A stretch of 64,000 nucleotides of DNA from an uncultured Roseovarius sp. (lineage in GTDB: Bacteria; Pseudomonadota; Alphaproteobacteria; Rhodobacterales; Rhodobacteraceae): assembly GCA_951812895.1 (NCBI GenBank), contig OX638333.1, forward strand, positions 796,366-860,365, given 5' to 3'. The translations under genes were made by a program, and so were the position numbers. Below, one piece after another: positions 16,699-26,006 of this stretch. Position 1 is the first letter of the stretch; each line of letters begins with the position of its first letter. The notes below the pieces were generated by a model that searched no databases, was not told the DNA's origin, and saw only the letters and a program-made list of their open reading frames with translations.

Positions 16699-16725
16699 TT
16701 TGGGTATTTTTAGCAAGAAAGAAGC
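16699..16725 (-). other. Pyrimidine-rich 3'-end motif, copy 2
   Basis: On the minus strand this reads GCTTCTTTCTTGCT then AAAAATACCCAAA, about 110 bases after the stop of the DsbA-like gene. It matches the copies at 3421-3445 and 28194-28219 except for one or two bases. Confidence 0.55.
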
Positions 16726-16782
16726 ATGTGCATTTACATGGATCATTCTGGTCCGTTGCCCAGGTGGAGGAAACGATAAGGA

Positions 16783-16799
16783 CCGGCCCTAATGGCCGG
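16783..16799 (-). terminator. Possible terminator hairpin of the DsbA-like gene
   Basis: CCGGCC-CTAAT-GGCCGG forms a 6-bp GC-only stem about 35 bases past the DsbA-like stop codon. There is no clear T-run on either side, so it may only stabilise the 3' end. Confidence 0.35.
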
Positions 16800-16831
16800 C
16801 CAGAATCGCATCTGGTATCTATTCGCGGGAC

Positions 16832-17518
16832 TTATTCGGCGAGCAGGCCGTCAATAACTCCTTTGAGTTCTGAATACCGCATGTTGCCGTATTTTTCGCC
16901 ATTGACCAGCAGGGTGGGTGTTGAGCTTACCCCATCCGCATTTGAATGGTCCTGATACCATTTGACCAATGTCTTTGCTTTGGCGTTATCGGCCAGGCAC
17001 GCTTCTAGCGTATCCTCTTCCAACCCGGCGACCCGGCCAAGTTTGCGCAGATTGTCAGCGGTCGCGATCGGGTCTTCTCTCACCACCCAGTCGCCCTGTT
17101 GTTGGTAAAGCATGTCCGCGATGCCAAAGAACCGATTTTGACCATCACAACGGGCCACCATCGCTGCCCACAGGCCATAACGGTCAAAATAGACATCGCG
17201 GTAGACGAAGTGAACTTTGCCTGTGTCTATATAGTCTGCTTTCAGCCTTTTGAACTGATCCGAGTGGAACCGGGCGCAGTGGGGGCAGGTGAAAGAAGCA
17301 TATTCCGTCACTGTAACTGCGGCATCGGCAGGCCCCATTGTCATTTCGACAATGGTGGATGTGTCAATCTCGACATCCGTTGTTTCCTGAGCGTTGGCTG
17401 CACCCAGTGGCGTCAGCTGTTCCACAGGGTCAGGTGCATGCATTGAAGAGGACAACCACCAGGCACCTCCGGCCACAAGGGCGAGGGCAATCCCCCCAAT
17501 TGCTAGTTTCTGAGACAT
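16832..17518 (-). CDS. DsbA-like periplasmic thiol:disulfide oxidoreductase
   Basis: A 228-residue protein with an N-terminal signal anchor (about 6-25, IGGIALALVAGGAWWL). After a linker it has a thioredoxin-fold DsbA domain. The active site is ASFTCPHCARFHSDQ, and the cis-proline loop is GVSSTPTLLVNG near the C-terminus. CPHC is the standard DsbA active site. This group in alphaproteobacteria resembles the DsbA/BdbD-type oxidoreductases that introduce disulfides after secretion. I chose ATG 17518, nine bases inside a longer GTG frame, because AGGTGAT stands just upstream. It overlaps no gene but follows the DUF721 gene by five bases, so they are probably co-transcribed. Confidence 0.85.
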   Translation of the reverse strand: MSQKLAIGGIALALVAGGAWWLSSSMHAPDPVEQLTPLGAANAQETTDVEIDTSTIVEMTMGPADAAVTVTEYASFTCPHCARFHSDQFKRLKADYIDTGKVHFVYRDVYFDRYGLWAAMVARCDGQNRFFGIADMLYQQQGDWVVREDPIATADNLRKLGRVAGLEEDTLEACLADNAKAKTLVKWYQDHSNADGVSSTPTLLVNGEKYGNMRYSELKGVIDGLLAE

Positions 17519-17523
17519 AAGAA

Positions 17524-18039
17524 TCACCTGTTGTTTTCTGATTTGGATAGAACGTTACGGCCCAACACCTCAAGCGCTTGACGCAGGCTGTCATCGGTTA
17601 CCGGCGCGCTGAGGCAGGCAGCGGCACGCGCCGCTGGTCCGTCTGTACGCGGTGGTTTGGGCGTTTGTGGTTTGTGAGCGAAATCTGTCTGACCTTCGGC
17701 AAAGCCGGTGGGCGATGTTTGGGTAATAAGAATCTTTGATATCGCGTTATAGCCATAGGCGGCATTTACACGTTCGCGCAGTTTTTCCTTTTGCATTTCA
17801 AGCATTGGCGCCTGTGCGCCCGTGGTCAGAACGGTGAGGGTCGCGCCAAAACCAGTGTGCCCGTATGAGATCTTTACCGGTTTGGCGATGTTTGCAATGC
17901 CCGCTCCGGCAATCTCTGCCCAATGGGTCAGCACGCGCGAGACCGCGAATCCACGGCTTTCAGAGGCGTGGCGGATTTGCCCGCCAAGCAAAGCAGCGCT
18001 TTGTTTGAAGCCTTTGGTTGTGCCTTCGCGGCGGGGCAT
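17524..18039 (-). CDS. DUF721 domain-containing protein
   Basis: A 171-residue protein with an N-terminal DUF721 (DciA-like) domain at about 15-105: RGFAVSRVLTHWAEIAGAGI, then LTVLTTGAQAPMLEM and a helix ERVNAAYGYNAISKI. The C-terminal part is a proline-rich linker followed by LRQALEVLGRNVLS. DUF721 includes DciA, the replicative helicase loader found in bacteria without DnaC; this shorter, tailed form is common in alphaproteobacteria, where its role is less certain. GGGAGGTC six bases upstream supports 18039. It diverges from mutY with about 80 bases between. Confidence 0.75.
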   Translation of the reverse strand: MPRREGTTKGFKQSAALLGGQIRHASESRGFAVSRVLTHWAEIAGAGIANIAKPVKISYGHTGFGATLTVLTTGAQAPMLEMQKEKLRERVNAAYGYNAISKILITQTSPTGFAEGQTDFAHKPQTPKPPRTDGPAARAAACLSAPVTDDSLRQALEVLGRNVLSKSENNR

Positions 18040-18121
18040 GGATGACCTCCCGATATTGTGATCTAACTTAGGCGATCTGACGGGCGATACCAGCCCAATA
18101 CGAAGAAGCGATAGGTAACAC

Positions 18122-19177
18122 ATGCGTGAAAAGACCGCAGAATTGCTGGACTGGTATGACCGACATGCGCGGGTAATGCCATGGCGGGTCGGCCCTGTTG
18201 ATCGCCGTGCAGGCGTGCGCCCGGACCCATATGCTGTGTGGTTGTCAGAGGTGATGCTGCAACAGACCACCGTTGCCGCAGTGAAGGACTATTTTAACCG
18301 TTTCATCACAAGGTGGCCGACGGTGGCTGACCTCGCGGCGGCAGATGATGCGGATGTTATGGGGGAATGGGCCGGGTTGGGTTATTACGCGCGGTCCCGA
18401 AACCTGTTGAAATGCGCGCGGGTGATAGTGGCAGAACACGGTGGCGTGTTCCCCCGAACACGAGAGGCGCTGTTGGCACTGCCGGGGATTGGCCCCTACA
18501 CGGCGGCCGCGCTTTCGGCGATTGCGTTTGATGCACCAGAGGTGGTGGTTGATGGCAATGTCGAACGGGTGATGGCAAGGCAGTTTGGGATTCGGACACC
18601 GCTGCCAGCGGCGAAGCCAGAAATTCAGGAAGCCGCAGCAAAGCTGACTCCAAAAGAACGGCCAGGGGATTATGCACAGGCGGTGATGGATCTGGGGGCC
18701 ACGGTCTGCACCCCGAAAAATCCCGCCTGCGGGCTCTGCCCCTGGCAGCAGGGATGTGTGGCCCGGCGGGCAGGGGATGCAGCAGAGTTGCCTCTCAAAA
18801 CGCCGAAAAAGCCCAAACCCACGCGGTTTGGCATTGCCTATGTGGCGCGGCGCAGTGATGGCGCCTGGTTGCTGGAGCGGCGTCCTGACCGGGGATTGCT
18901 GGGCGGCATGTTGGGCTGGCCCGGAAGTGCGTGGGACACGGCCCCCAAACCGGCACCGCCCCTCGCCGGTGCCTGGGAGCGCCTAAACGAAGAGGCACGG
19001 CACACATTCACGCATTTCCATCTGCGCCTGAAGATAGAGGTGACCCAGGTTGCCATCGGGGTCACAGCAGATTGCGGCGAATTTATCACCGCAGATCGAT
19101 TTCGGCCCGCAGAATTACCCACCGTTATGCGCAAGGTTTATGATCTGGCGCATTTAGAGTTTAAAGAATTAACCTAA
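18122..19177 (+). CDS. mutY: A/G-specific adenine glycosylase
   Basis: A 351-residue base-excision repair enzyme that removes adenine mispaired with 8-oxoguanine. The catalytic Glu is in LSEVMLQQTTVAAV near 40-52, and the helix-hairpin-helix is LPGIGPYTAAALSAIAF. The catalytic Asp is in VVVDGNVERVMAR, and the 4Fe-4S ligands follow CX6CX2CX5C (CTPKNPACGLCPWQQGC). The C-terminal NUDIX-like 8-oxoG recognition domain starts near 230 (FGIAYVARRSDGAWLLERRP). It is divergently arranged from the DUF721 gene and followed by alkB after 39 bases. Length and domain order are normal. Confidence 0.95.
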   Translation: MREKTAELLDWYDRHARVMPWRVGPVDRRAGVRPDPYAVWLSEVMLQQTTVAAVKDYFNRFITRWPTVADLAAADDADVMGEWAGLGYYARSRNLLKCARVIVAEHGGVFPRTREALLALPGIGPYTAAALSAIAFDAPEVVVDGNVERVMARQFGIRTPLPAAKPEIQEAAAKLTPKERPGDYAQAVMDLGATVCTPKNPACGLCPWQQGCVARRAGDAAELPLKTPKKPKPTRFGIAYVARRSDGAWLLERRPDRGLLGGMLGWPGSAWDTAPKPAPPLAGAWERLNEEARHTFTHFHLRLKIEVTQVAIGVTADCGEFITADRFRPAELPTVMRKVYDLAHLEFKELT

Positions 19178-19216
19178 GCTACACAGAAACAATTCACCCC
19201 GTCAGGAGAGACCCAC

Positions 19217-20362
19217 ATGATTGCCCCCGACCAGGTTGCCAGCTTCCGCAATGCGGTCCCGTTTTGGATGACCCTGTTGTTGGTCCCGGTCGCGATTACA
19301 GGTGCCGCGCAGGGCGGTTGGACTGTTTTACTGCTGCCAATTGTAACCTGGTATTTCTTTTCCATTCTTGATGCGTTTCTGGGTCTTAACCTGGAGAACG
19401 CCGATCTGGAGACGAGCGAGGGTCAGTTAAGCTGGTACAGGGCGATTACGCTGATCTGGACGCCGGTGCAGTTTTGTTTGTTGTTTGGTATGATCTGGTA
19501 TGTGACCGGACCGGGGAATGCGCATTTGTCGGCGCTGGAAACCATCCTGCTGTTTTTCGGCATTGGGGTGATCACCGGAACAGTAGGGATCAATTATAGT
19601 CACGAACTCATGCATCAGAAAGACAGGGGGGAGCGTCTGTTGGGCGATGTTCTGCTGTCCATGGTGCTTTATTCGCATTTCCGATCTGAGCATCTGTTGG
19701 TACATCACCGCCATGTGGGCACGCCGCGCGATCCGGTGACGGCGCGCTATAACGAAGGATTTCACCGATTTTTTCCGAGGGTGGTGAAAGGGTCATTACT
19801 ATCATCGTTTCGGGCTGAGGCGGCGATGTTATCTAGAAAGGGCAAGGGTTGGAGCGGTCTGGCGAACCCGTTCTGGCGCTACTGGGCGATGCAGGGGGCT
19901 ATGGTGTTGCTGGCGGTACTGATTGGTGGTTGGATCGGGTTGCTGTTGTTTTTGTGGCAGGCATTTATTGCGGTTTGGCAGCTGGAGCTGGTGAACTACA
20001 TTGAACATTACGGCCTGACCCGGAAACATCTGGGCGATGGGAAGTATGAACACGTAAAACCGCAGCATAGCTGGAACGCGGCGCATAAGGCCTCTAACTG
20101 GTTGCTGATCAACCTGCAGCGCCATTCAGATCACCATTACAAACCGGATCGCCGGTTTCCTCTGTTGCAGAACTATACCGAGGCAGAGGCGCCGCAGCTG
20201 CCCTATGGCTATCCGATCATGACGATGGCGGCGATGGTGCCCCCGGTCTGGCGGCGGGTGATGAACCCGCGGGTACGGCGCTGGCGGAAGATGTATTATC
20301 CGGAGATCACCGACTGGAAACCCTACAACAAGGCATTGAACCCAAGTCCGGAGAGATCATGA
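19217..20362 (+). CDS. alkB: AlkB-type alkane 1-monooxygenase / membrane di-iron hydroxylase
   Basis: A 381-residue integral membrane non-haem di-iron hydroxylase. Four to six transmembrane segments surround histidine boxes: NYSHELMHQK near 130, HLLVHHRHVGTPRDP near 155-170, NYIEHYGLTRK near 260 and LQRHSDHHYKP near 295. These match the AlkB pattern (HELxHK, HxxxHH, NYxEHYG, LQRHxDHH), so terminal hydroxylation of medium-chain alkanes or fatty substrates with rubredoxin as electron donor is expected. No rubredoxin gene is nearby. An AGGAGAG ribosome site precedes ATG 19217. It overlaps the next gene by 4 bases. Confidence 0.9.
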   Translation: MIAPDQVASFRNAVPFWMTLLLVPVAITGAAQGGWTVLLLPIVTWYFFSILDAFLGLNLENADLETSEGQLSWYRAITLIWTPVQFCLLFGMIWYVTGPGNAHLSALETILLFFGIGVITGTVGINYSHELMHQKDRGERLLGDVLLSMVLYSHFRSEHLLVHHRHVGTPRDPVTARYNEGFHRFFPRVVKGSLLSSFRAEAAMLSRKGKGWSGLANPFWRYWAMQGAMVLLAVLIGGWIGLLLFLWQAFIAVWQLELVNYIEHYGLTRKHLGDGKYEHVKPQHSWNAAHKASNWLLINLQRHSDHHYKPDRRFPLLQNYTEAEAPQLPYGYPIMTMAAMVPPVWRRVMNPRVRRWRKMYYPEITDWKPYNKALNPSPERS

Positions 20363-21669
20363 AGACCCTTTCGTTGGATGAGTACCCGTTTCAGGGCGAT
20401 AGTGCGGCTGCGATTGAGCGGGCGCGTGGTGGTGGGCTGGATTGGGTTTTGGATGATCAGCTCTATATCTACTCCGCCCGAAACGGCTCGCTTGAGCCCG
20501 CGGATTTTGATCGCCGAATGACGGTTGATCCTGAATCACCCTGTATCGTTCTTGATGTTCGGCTTGGACAGGCATTTAGGTTATCTCATGGGGTCGTCGA
20601 CCGAGGGTTGGCTTTTTGGTTTCATGACGCAGATCACGGACATTTAGAGCGGATCGTTAACGCCCTGCTTCAGAATGGCCCTTTGCGCGACACAGGCTCC
20701 GAAAACGGCACGAGGTCCTGGCAGGACCGCGTGTTGGACGGGCAGTATTTCGACGTGCGTAACCTGTGGTTTCGCAGCGGCAGCAACTACGATGTAGAAC
20801 GTATCGAAGGTGACGGGTTTAATCCCGCATGGATCACGCAAACGCAGGGATCAACGATACCAGACGACCTGCCCAACGCGGATTTGCCAAAATCTTACGA
20901 AGATGGTTGGAACGAAGTAGACCGCGATCTGGTCAGTGGCAGGTCAATTTTTTCAACATACGCTGACGCTAACACAACCGAATTCGAGGTGCGCGAGGCA
21001 GATGGCACCGTTTTGCATAAATGCTTTGGATCGCGTGGTGATGTGCAATTTGTTGATGCCCATCTGTTTTTCGTGAACGGATCAGAGGGTCACCGTGTTC
21101 GCCTGCAAGAACCTCATAAGGAAATTCAAACAGTCACCGATTTACCGCCCTACACGCCGGAACCCCCTGATTTTAATCGCTTCGATTTGTCTGAAACAAT
21201 TGTTCCAACCTGTTTTGATGGTGATGCCATCGCCGCTGTGACGCAAGCAGCAGCGATGGGGTATACCTATGTGGTTGACAATGGAATGAACCCTTATCGC
21301 CTGCGATTTGGTACCGCCGCTATACGCCTTGTTCCACCTAACAAAAGACGCGGAGGTTCCGCCGATCATACCGAACCATTCAGCATGCATGCACTGTTTC
21401 ACAGAGATGATGACAAGATCAATGCCGAGCGGTCCGACGGTTGGTATCTGACATTCCCCGCAACAAATTCACTGGCGCAGCGGCTGGAGGATGTAACGCG
21501 GTGGGTGAATGCCCTGCGTCCGGGGCGGGCAATTCGATACGAAGATGACACTGTTTTGGGCGGGAAACGTTTCGAAGTGCGCACATTTCACATGCTGGAC
21601 GCAAATCCGTGGCGGCATCCCTACGCGATCACAACGGAAGTTAATCCCGATAGATTTACGATCACCTGA
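20359..21669 (+). CDS. Uncharacterised 436-residue protein coupled to alkB
   Basis: I do not recognise this protein. It has no signal peptide and no membrane segment. It is acidic and aromatic-rich, with likely beta structure (LSHGVVDRGLAFWFHDADHG, WYLTFPATNSLAQRLEDV, GKRFEVRTFHMLDANPWRHP). Two parts may be separable near residue 265, since the second begins a TCFDGDAIAAVTQAAAMGYTY module. It overlaps alkB by ATGA, so the two are translated together; this physical link is the only clue to function. Nothing suggests a rubredoxin or reductase (no CxxC pairs, no Rossmann motif). A TetR-cupin operon ends 20 bases away on the other strand. Confidence 0.65.
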   Translation: MKTLSLDEYPFQGDSAAAIERARGGGLDWVLDDQLYIYSARNGSLEPADFDRRMTVDPESPCIVLDVRLGQAFRLSHGVVDRGLAFWFHDADHGHLERIVNALLQNGPLRDTGSENGTRSWQDRVLDGQYFDVRNLWFRSGSNYDVERIEGDGFNPAWITQTQGSTIPDDLPNADLPKSYEDGWNEVDRDLVSGRSIFSTYADANTTEFEVREADGTVLHKCFGSRGDVQFVDAHLFFVNGSEGHRVRLQEPHKEIQTVTDLPPYTPEPPDFNRFDLSETIVPTCFDGDAIAAVTQAAAMGYTYVVDNGMNPYRLRFGTAAIRLVPPNKRRGGSADHTEPFSMHALFHRDDDKINAERSDGWYLTFPATNSLAQRLEDVTRWVNALRPGRAIRYEDDTVLGGKRFEVRTFHMLDANPWRHPYAITTEVNPDRFTIT

Positions 21670-21689
21670 ATAGTGTGCGTTTCTTACCG

Positions 21690-22358
21690 TCAAGCCCCGG
21701 CTACAACGGGCAAATGTCCGGTTTTGACGTAAATCAGGCATCCTTCGTCTGACCAAGGATTGTGCTGTGACAAATGCGGGCTGCGGAGCCAGGTGCCTTT
21801 TGGATAAGACCCGTGCTCATCCTGGAATGTGCCGTCGAGGACAAATATCTCTTCACCTCCCCAATGGGTATGGGCGCTAAAACGCGTGCCCGGAGCCCAG
21901 CGGACAAGAGCCACGTTTTCTGAGGCTGCGTTGTGCAGAGGCAGAACAGAGAGACCGTCCGCTACACCGGGGCGCAAAGGGGCGGTGTTTGTGTCGATAT
22001 AGAAATGCGCTGTATCTTCTTTGTCGAACTGATGCAGTTTGACAAGGATGGTACAGCCCTCAACCGTGTGGGGTTTGTGGCTGGTACCAATGGGGTTGCG
22101 CACGTAGGTGCCGGCCGGATAATCGCCTGTTTCATCGGAAAACACGCCGTCGAGCACAAAAAATTCTTCGCCACCGCCATGGGTGTGTGCATCGAAGTAG
22201 GAGTCCGGTGCAAATCGAACAATGGATGTGGCGCGGGCAACTTCGTCCCCGATACGGTCGAGCATCATGCGCTCGACACCGGCGGCGGGCGATTTCACCC
22301 AGTCGTAATCTTCCGGGCGGACCACCACCCGTTGGGAAAAATCTGCGTTGATGCGCAT
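21690..22358 (-). CDS. Bicupin protein of the ChrR-cupin type
   Basis: A 222-residue protein with two consecutive cupin repeats. The first has FDAHTHGGGEEFFVLDGVFS and the second FSAHTHWGGEEIFVLDGTFQ, each followed by YP-x-GT-W/Y and a histidine-bearing strand (SHKPHTVEGC, SQHNPWSDEGC). The HxHxGGEE pattern gives a complete metal site in both halves. This is the fold of the C-terminal half of ChrR, an anti-sigma zinc protein, but the anti-sigma domain is absent, so an enzymatic or sensing role is more likely. It is the second gene after tetR with 12 bases between, so it is probably the repressor's target. Confidence 0.8.
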   Translation of the reverse strand: MRINADFSQRVVVRPEDYDWVKSPAAGVERMMLDRIGDEVARATSIVRFAPDSYFDAHTHGGGEEFFVLDGVFSDETGDYPAGTYVRNPIGTSHKPHTVEGCTILVKLHQFDKEDTAHFYIDTNTAPLRPGVADGLSVLPLHNAASENVALVRWAPGTRFSAHTHWGGEEIFVLDGTFQDEHGSYPKGTWLRSPHLSQHNPWSDEGCLIYVKTGHLPVVAGA

Positions 22359-22370
22359 GGCATTGTCCTT

Positions 22371-22952
22371 TCAGTGGGGTGTGGTGGGGCTGGTTATTCG
22401 GCCCAGAAGTGGCTGAATACACAGGTCAAAACGGGAGGTATCGGTGGCAGCGCGGGCGATAAGCTGTGCACCTTCGACCAAGGCAAGGCAGGCGAGTGCA
22501 TCAGCCTCGGCAGAGGCGGGGCTGTTGGTGAGTGTACCGTCCTGGGAGCCAAGGGAAAACACCAGGGTCAGCCAGGTCTGGCTGTTCTCGTGAAACTGGT
22601 TGAGGCGGTTTAGGGTGGCCGGATTAAAACTGTCACGGGCAGCACTAAAGGCGACGCAGAGGCAGACCTGTGCGCCCTGATCCAGCGCATCACGGTACAA
22701 GTCCAAATAAGCCTCCAATCTGGCAGCGGCCGTTTCATGGCGTGTGTCGATGGCGTTTAACCGGGCGGCGAAGCCATCACTGTATCGCGCGATCAACGCT
22801 TCGGCCAAATCTGCCTTGGTGGCAAAGTGATAGTGAATGGATGCTTTGCGAATGCCAATGGCGTCGGACAGGTCGGCATAGCTGAACGCGTTAAACCCCC
22901 GGGTCCGGGCGAACCGTTCAGCAGAATCAAGCAGGGCGGTTTTGGTATCCAT
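22371..22952 (-). CDS. TetR-family transcriptional regulator
   Basis: A 193-residue repressor. The N-terminal helix-turn-helix is FSYADLSDAIGIRKASIHYH, residues about 23-42, typical of TetR. The ligand domain follows, with CVAFSAARDSFNP and ALACLALVEGAQLIARAA. The frame begins next to an 18-bp dyad operator, so it is autoregulated. The bicupin gene follows after 12 bases, giving a two-gene operon. The ligand is unknown. HTH sequences of this form (IHYHF) occur in the AcrR/BetI range. Confidence 0.88.
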   Translation of the reverse strand: MDTKTALLDSAERFARTRGFNAFSYADLSDAIGIRKASIHYHFATKADLAEALIARYSDGFAARLNAIDTRHETAAARLEAYLDLYRDALDQGAQVCLCVAFSAARDSFNPATLNRLNQFHENSQTWLTLVFSLGSQDGTLTNSPASAEADALACLALVEGAQLIARAATDTSRFDLCIQPLLGRITSPTTPH

Positions 22953-22955
22953 ATC

Positions 22956-22973
22956 CTACCATCTAGTAGGTAG
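22956..22973. promoter_or_regulatory. TetR operator, 18-bp imperfect palindrome
   Basis: CTACC-AT-CTAG-TA-GGTAG lies 3 bases upstream of the tetR start codon. The outer CTACC/GGTAG and inner CTAG are symmetric; only the two AT/TA pairs break symmetry. Its size and position fit an autoregulatory TetR site overlapping the promoter. Confidence 0.65.
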
Positions 22974-23000
22974 TTAAATTGAGTGCAAGGCCTTACTCAA

Positions 23001-23027
23001 AGAAAAACCCCCGCCGGTTGGCGGGGG
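23001..23027 (-). terminator. Terminator of petABC
   Basis: On the minus strand: CCCCCGCC-AACC-GGCGGGGG followed by TTTTTCTTT. It is an 8-bp perfect stem, 29 bases past the petC stop codon. It also separates petC from the TetR operator region. Confidence 0.9.
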
Positions 23028-23055
23028 TATTGGATTTCAGTCTTTGTGACCCGGA

Positions 23056-23847
23056 TCAGGCGGATTTCTTGCCCTTGACCCGCGCCCAGAGGCGTTTGTT
23101 GGTCAGGTAAAGCAGGACTGACATGATGGTCAGGATGATAACACCGGTCAGACCGGCCTGTTTACGGGCCATCATCTTTGGCTCTGCCGCCCACATCAGG
23201 AAGGCCGAGACATCTTCTGCCATGTGATGCACAGAGTTGTCGTGCCCATCAGCATATTCAACCTGCTCATCCGACAGCGGAGGCGCCATTGAGATCCAGC
23301 CGCCCGGGAAAGCGGTGTTTTCATAGAAGTATGTCCCTGCTTCTTCTTTTTCCTCACCGGTGTACCCGTCCAAAATCGCAACGATATATTCCGGTCCGCC
23401 CATACCTTTGAACAACTGCGCCATCCCGGTGCCGTAAGGCCCATGGAACCCCGCGCGCGCCTTGGCCATCATTGACAAGTCAGGTGCGCCTGCGCCGGTA
23501 TTGGCCGGGAAGTTGTCAGATGGCTTTGCGGGGCGAGTGTCGTCCAGCTCTGCATCGAACACTTCAAAGTTTTGCTCCGCATATGCACGTACCTGATCGG
23601 CTGGCAAATGCGGGCCGCCCTCGTCACCGAGGGTGCGGAGCGGCACATATTGCAGGCCGTGGCAGGATGCACAGACTTCCGTGTAAACCTGCAGCCCGCG
23701 TTGCAGCTGGTTCTGGTCAAACTTGCCGAACGGGCCCTCGAACGAGAAGTCCACATCGTGGATCTCGCCCGCGGCTCCGGCGGCATAAGCGTTTGTCCCT
23801 GAAAGGGTCAGGGCGGCAACTGCGGCAATGGCAAAAGTCTTGATCAT
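23056..23847 (-). CDS. petC: Cytochrome c1 of the bc1 complex
   Basis: A 263-residue c-type cytochrome subunit of ubiquinol:cytochrome c oxidoreductase. A signal peptide ([13 protein letters not shown]) is followed by the haem motif [13 protein letters not shown] near 57-69. The typical YADGH and [16 protein letters not shown] segments come next, and the C-terminal anchor [20 protein letters not shown] ends with KKSA. It passes electrons from the Rieske centre to soluble cytochrome c. I start it at 23847, where AAGGGAC precedes ATG; a longer frame adds nothing protein-like. Terminator at 23001-23027. Confidence 0.93.
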   Translation of the reverse strand: MIKTFAIAAVAALTLSGTNAYAAGAAGEIHDVDFSFEGPFGKFDQNQLQRGLQVYTEVCASCHGLQYVPLRTLGDEGGPHLPADQVRAYAEQNFEVFDAELDDTRPAKPSDNFPANTGAGAPDLSMMAKARAGFHGPYGTGMAQLFKGMGGPEYIVAILDGYTGEEKEEAGTYFYENTAFPGGWISMAPPLSDEQVEYADGHDNSVHHMAEDVSAFLMWAAEPKMMARKQAGLTGVIILTIMSVLLYLTNKRLWARVKGKKSA

Positions 23848-23863
23848 TGTCCCTTGTCCTTTC

Positions 23864-25186
23864 TTATTCAGCCGGCGTTTCGGATTTGCCGTAATGCGCT
23901 TCGAAATCGGCCTCGATGGTTTCCGGCTGGGCCAGTGGTTTCTCAATCACGCCGAGGATCGGCAGGATGATCAGGAAGTACATGAACCAGTAGGCGGATC
24001 CGATGAGAGAGATCGTCGAATAGGGTGGTTCCGCAGGTTGCGCCCCGCACCACATCAGCACAACGAAATCCAGTGCCAGTAGCCAGAACCACCATTTGAA
24101 CATCGGTCGGTACCGGCCTGAGCGGACCGAAGATGTGTCCAGCCAGGGTGTCAGAGCCATAACGGCGATCGCGCCGAACATCGCCAACACACCGAAGAAT
24201 TTCGCATCCACGATGCCGCCGGTGATCCAGCTTGCGAACATCACAACCCAAACATCCGAAGTGAAGGCCCGCAGGATCGCGTAGAATGGCAGGAAGTACC
24301 ATTCAGGCACGATGTGTGCAGGTGTGACCAGCGGGTTCGCCTCGATGTAGTTGTCTGGGTGGCCAAGATAGTTCGGCATAAAGCCGACGATGGCGAAAAA
24401 CACCACGAGGATTACGGCCAGTGCGAACAGGTCCTTGATCACGAAGTAAGGCCAGAAGGGCAGTGTGTCTTTCTCAGCTTCTGCTTTGGAACCACGGCGC
24501 ACATCAACACCGGTTGGGTTGTTGTTGCCCGTTGTATGGAAGGCCCAGATGTGAACTGCAACGAGCGCGGCAATTACGAAAGGCAACAGGTAATGCAGTG
24601 AGAAGAAGCGGTTCAGCGTGGCGTTGTCCACCGCTGGTCCGCCCAGAAGCCATGTCTGAATGGGTTCTCCGATGAACGGGATCGCGCCGAAGAGGCCGGT
24701 GATCACCGTTGCACCCCAGAAGGACATTTGCCCCCAAGGAAGAACGTAGCCCATGAATGCGGTGCCCATCATCATCAGATAGATCAGCATGCCGACGATC
24801 CATGTGATTTCGCGGGGCGCCTTGTAAGAGCCGTAGTAGAGACCGCGAAAAATGTGGACGTAAACGGCAAAGAAGAAGAGCGATGCGCCGTTCATATGCA
24901 GATAGCGGATCATATGACCGCCATTCACGTTACGCATGATGTGTTCGATCGACGCAAAGGCCAGATCGACATGCGGTGTGTAATGCATCACCAGAACGAT
25001 GCCGGTGACAATCTGCATGACAAGGCAGAAGGTGAGGACGATACCAAAGATCCACATCCAGTTCAGGTTTTTGGGTGTGGGGATCATAAGGGTGTCATAC
25101 ATCAGGCCCACGATGGGCAGGCGTGAATGCAGCCACTTTTCGATGCCTGATTTTGGTTCGTAATGATCGTGCGGAATTCCGGACAT
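23864..25186 (-). CDS. petB: Cytochrome b of the bc1 complex
   Basis: A 440-residue integral membrane di-haem cytochrome b, larger than the mitochondrial form as usual for Rhodobacterales. Recognisable features: [38 protein letters not shown] with haem histidines, [17 protein letters not shown] at the quinol oxidation site, [21 protein letters not shown], and the PEWY motif [14 protein letters not shown]. Eight transmembrane helices fit. It forms the Qo and Qi sites of the complex. It lies between the Rieske and cytochrome c1 genes with 12 and 16 bases between. Confidence 0.95.
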   Translation of the reverse strand: MSGIPHDHYEPKSGIEKWLHSRLPIVGLMYDTLMIPTPKNLNWMWIFGIVLTFCLVMQIVTGIVLVMHYTPHVDLAFASIEHIMRNVNGGHMIRYLHMNGASLFFFAVYVHIFRGLYYGSYKAPREITWIVGMLIYLMMMGTAFMGYVLPWGQMSFWGATVITGLFGAIPFIGEPIQTWLLGGPAVDNATLNRFFSLHYLLPFVIAALVAVHIWAFHTTGNNNPTGVDVRRGSKAEAEKDTLPFWPYFVIKDLFALAVILVVFFAIVGFMPNYLGHPDNYIEANPLVTPAHIVPEWYFLPFYAILRAFTSDVWVVMFASWITGGIVDAKFFGVLAMFGAIAVMALTPWLDTSSVRSGRYRPMFKWWFWLLALDFVVLMWCGAQPAEPPYSTISLIGSAYWFMYFLIILPILGVIEKPLAQPETIEADFEAHYGKSETPAE

Positions 25187-25198
25187 GAGTGTGCTTCC

Positions 25199-25780
25199 TT
25201 ATCCCAGTTTGATCGTTGTTTCGTCGACGAATTCCGCGACCGGCACCGGAAGGTTCTCTGGTGCAGGGCCTTTGCGGATACGTCCGGCCGTATCGTAATG
25301 CGAGCCGTGGCAAGGGCAGAACCAACCGCCGAAATCACCAGCGTCGCCAAGCGGAACACACCCAAGGTGGGTGCAGACGCCCATCATCACGAGCCATTCG
25401 CTTTCAGAGCCCTCTTCGGCACCAGGAGGCAGCAATCCACGGTTGGGGTCTGTCGCCGGAGCACCATCTTCGATATTGGCGTTGCGGGCATCCGGGTCGG
25501 GAAGCTCGTCCAGAGATACAGCAATGGCTTCGTCAATCTCGGGCTGTGTGCGGCGCCGGATGAAAACCGGTTTGCCGAGCCATTTGACCGTCAGCTGCGT
25601 GCCTGGTTCGATGCCTGAAATATCAACACGGATCGAACTGAGCGCCTGTACGTCAGCAGACGGGTTCATCTGATTGACCAGAGGCCACACAGCGGCCCCT
25701 GTGGTGACGGCACCTACACCAGCGGTGGCGTAGTAGATGAAATCCCTACGGGTGCCTTCGTGATCTTCTGCGTGGGACAC
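25199..25780 (-). CDS. petA: Rieske iron-sulfur subunit of the bc1 complex
   Basis: A 193-residue Rieske protein. The N-terminus has a twin-arginine motif ([16 protein letters not shown]) within a membrane anchor. The 2Fe-2S ligands are in [11 protein letters not shown] and [15 protein letters not shown]-terminal [13 protein letters not shown] is typical. It takes one electron from quinol and passes it to cytochrome c1. I use a GTG start at 25780, eight bases after GGAG, because [13 protein letters not shown] is the usual N-terminus; an upstream GTG would add about 40 non-homologous residues. It is the first gene of petABC and diverges from an outer-membrane protein gene. Confidence 0.95.
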   Translation of the reverse strand: MSHAEDHEGTRRDFIYYATAGVGAVTTGAAVWPLVNQMNPSADVQALSSIRVDISGIEPGTQLTVKWLGKPVFIRRRTQPEIDEAIAVSLDELPDPDARNANIEDGAPATDPNRGLLPPGAEEGSESEWLVMMGVCTHLGCVPLGDAGDFGGWFCPCHGSHYDTAGRIRKGPAPENLPVPVAEFVDETTIKLG

Positions 25781-26006
25781 GAGGTATTCTCCATTCTCCA
25801 AGCCGCTAGCCGGCCTCATGCGCGTTTCCGGGCCGCGAAGCGGAATCCGCAGCCTGTCCGACTGATGTTTAGCGGTGGTTTTCAACCCCGTCCAGTGCAC
25901 AATGCCGCGGAATTGACCAAGGTGCGCATCTGTCGCGCTTGTCGGGGCGCTTTTGCGGGTGTAAGCAGGGCGAAACAGGCATTATCAATCCGAAGGTGCT
26001 ATTATC

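Noticed and set aside
20359-21669. Possibility that the alkB-linked protein is a rubredoxin reductase
   Set aside because: No Rossmann GxGxxG, no FAD motif and no CxxC pairs.
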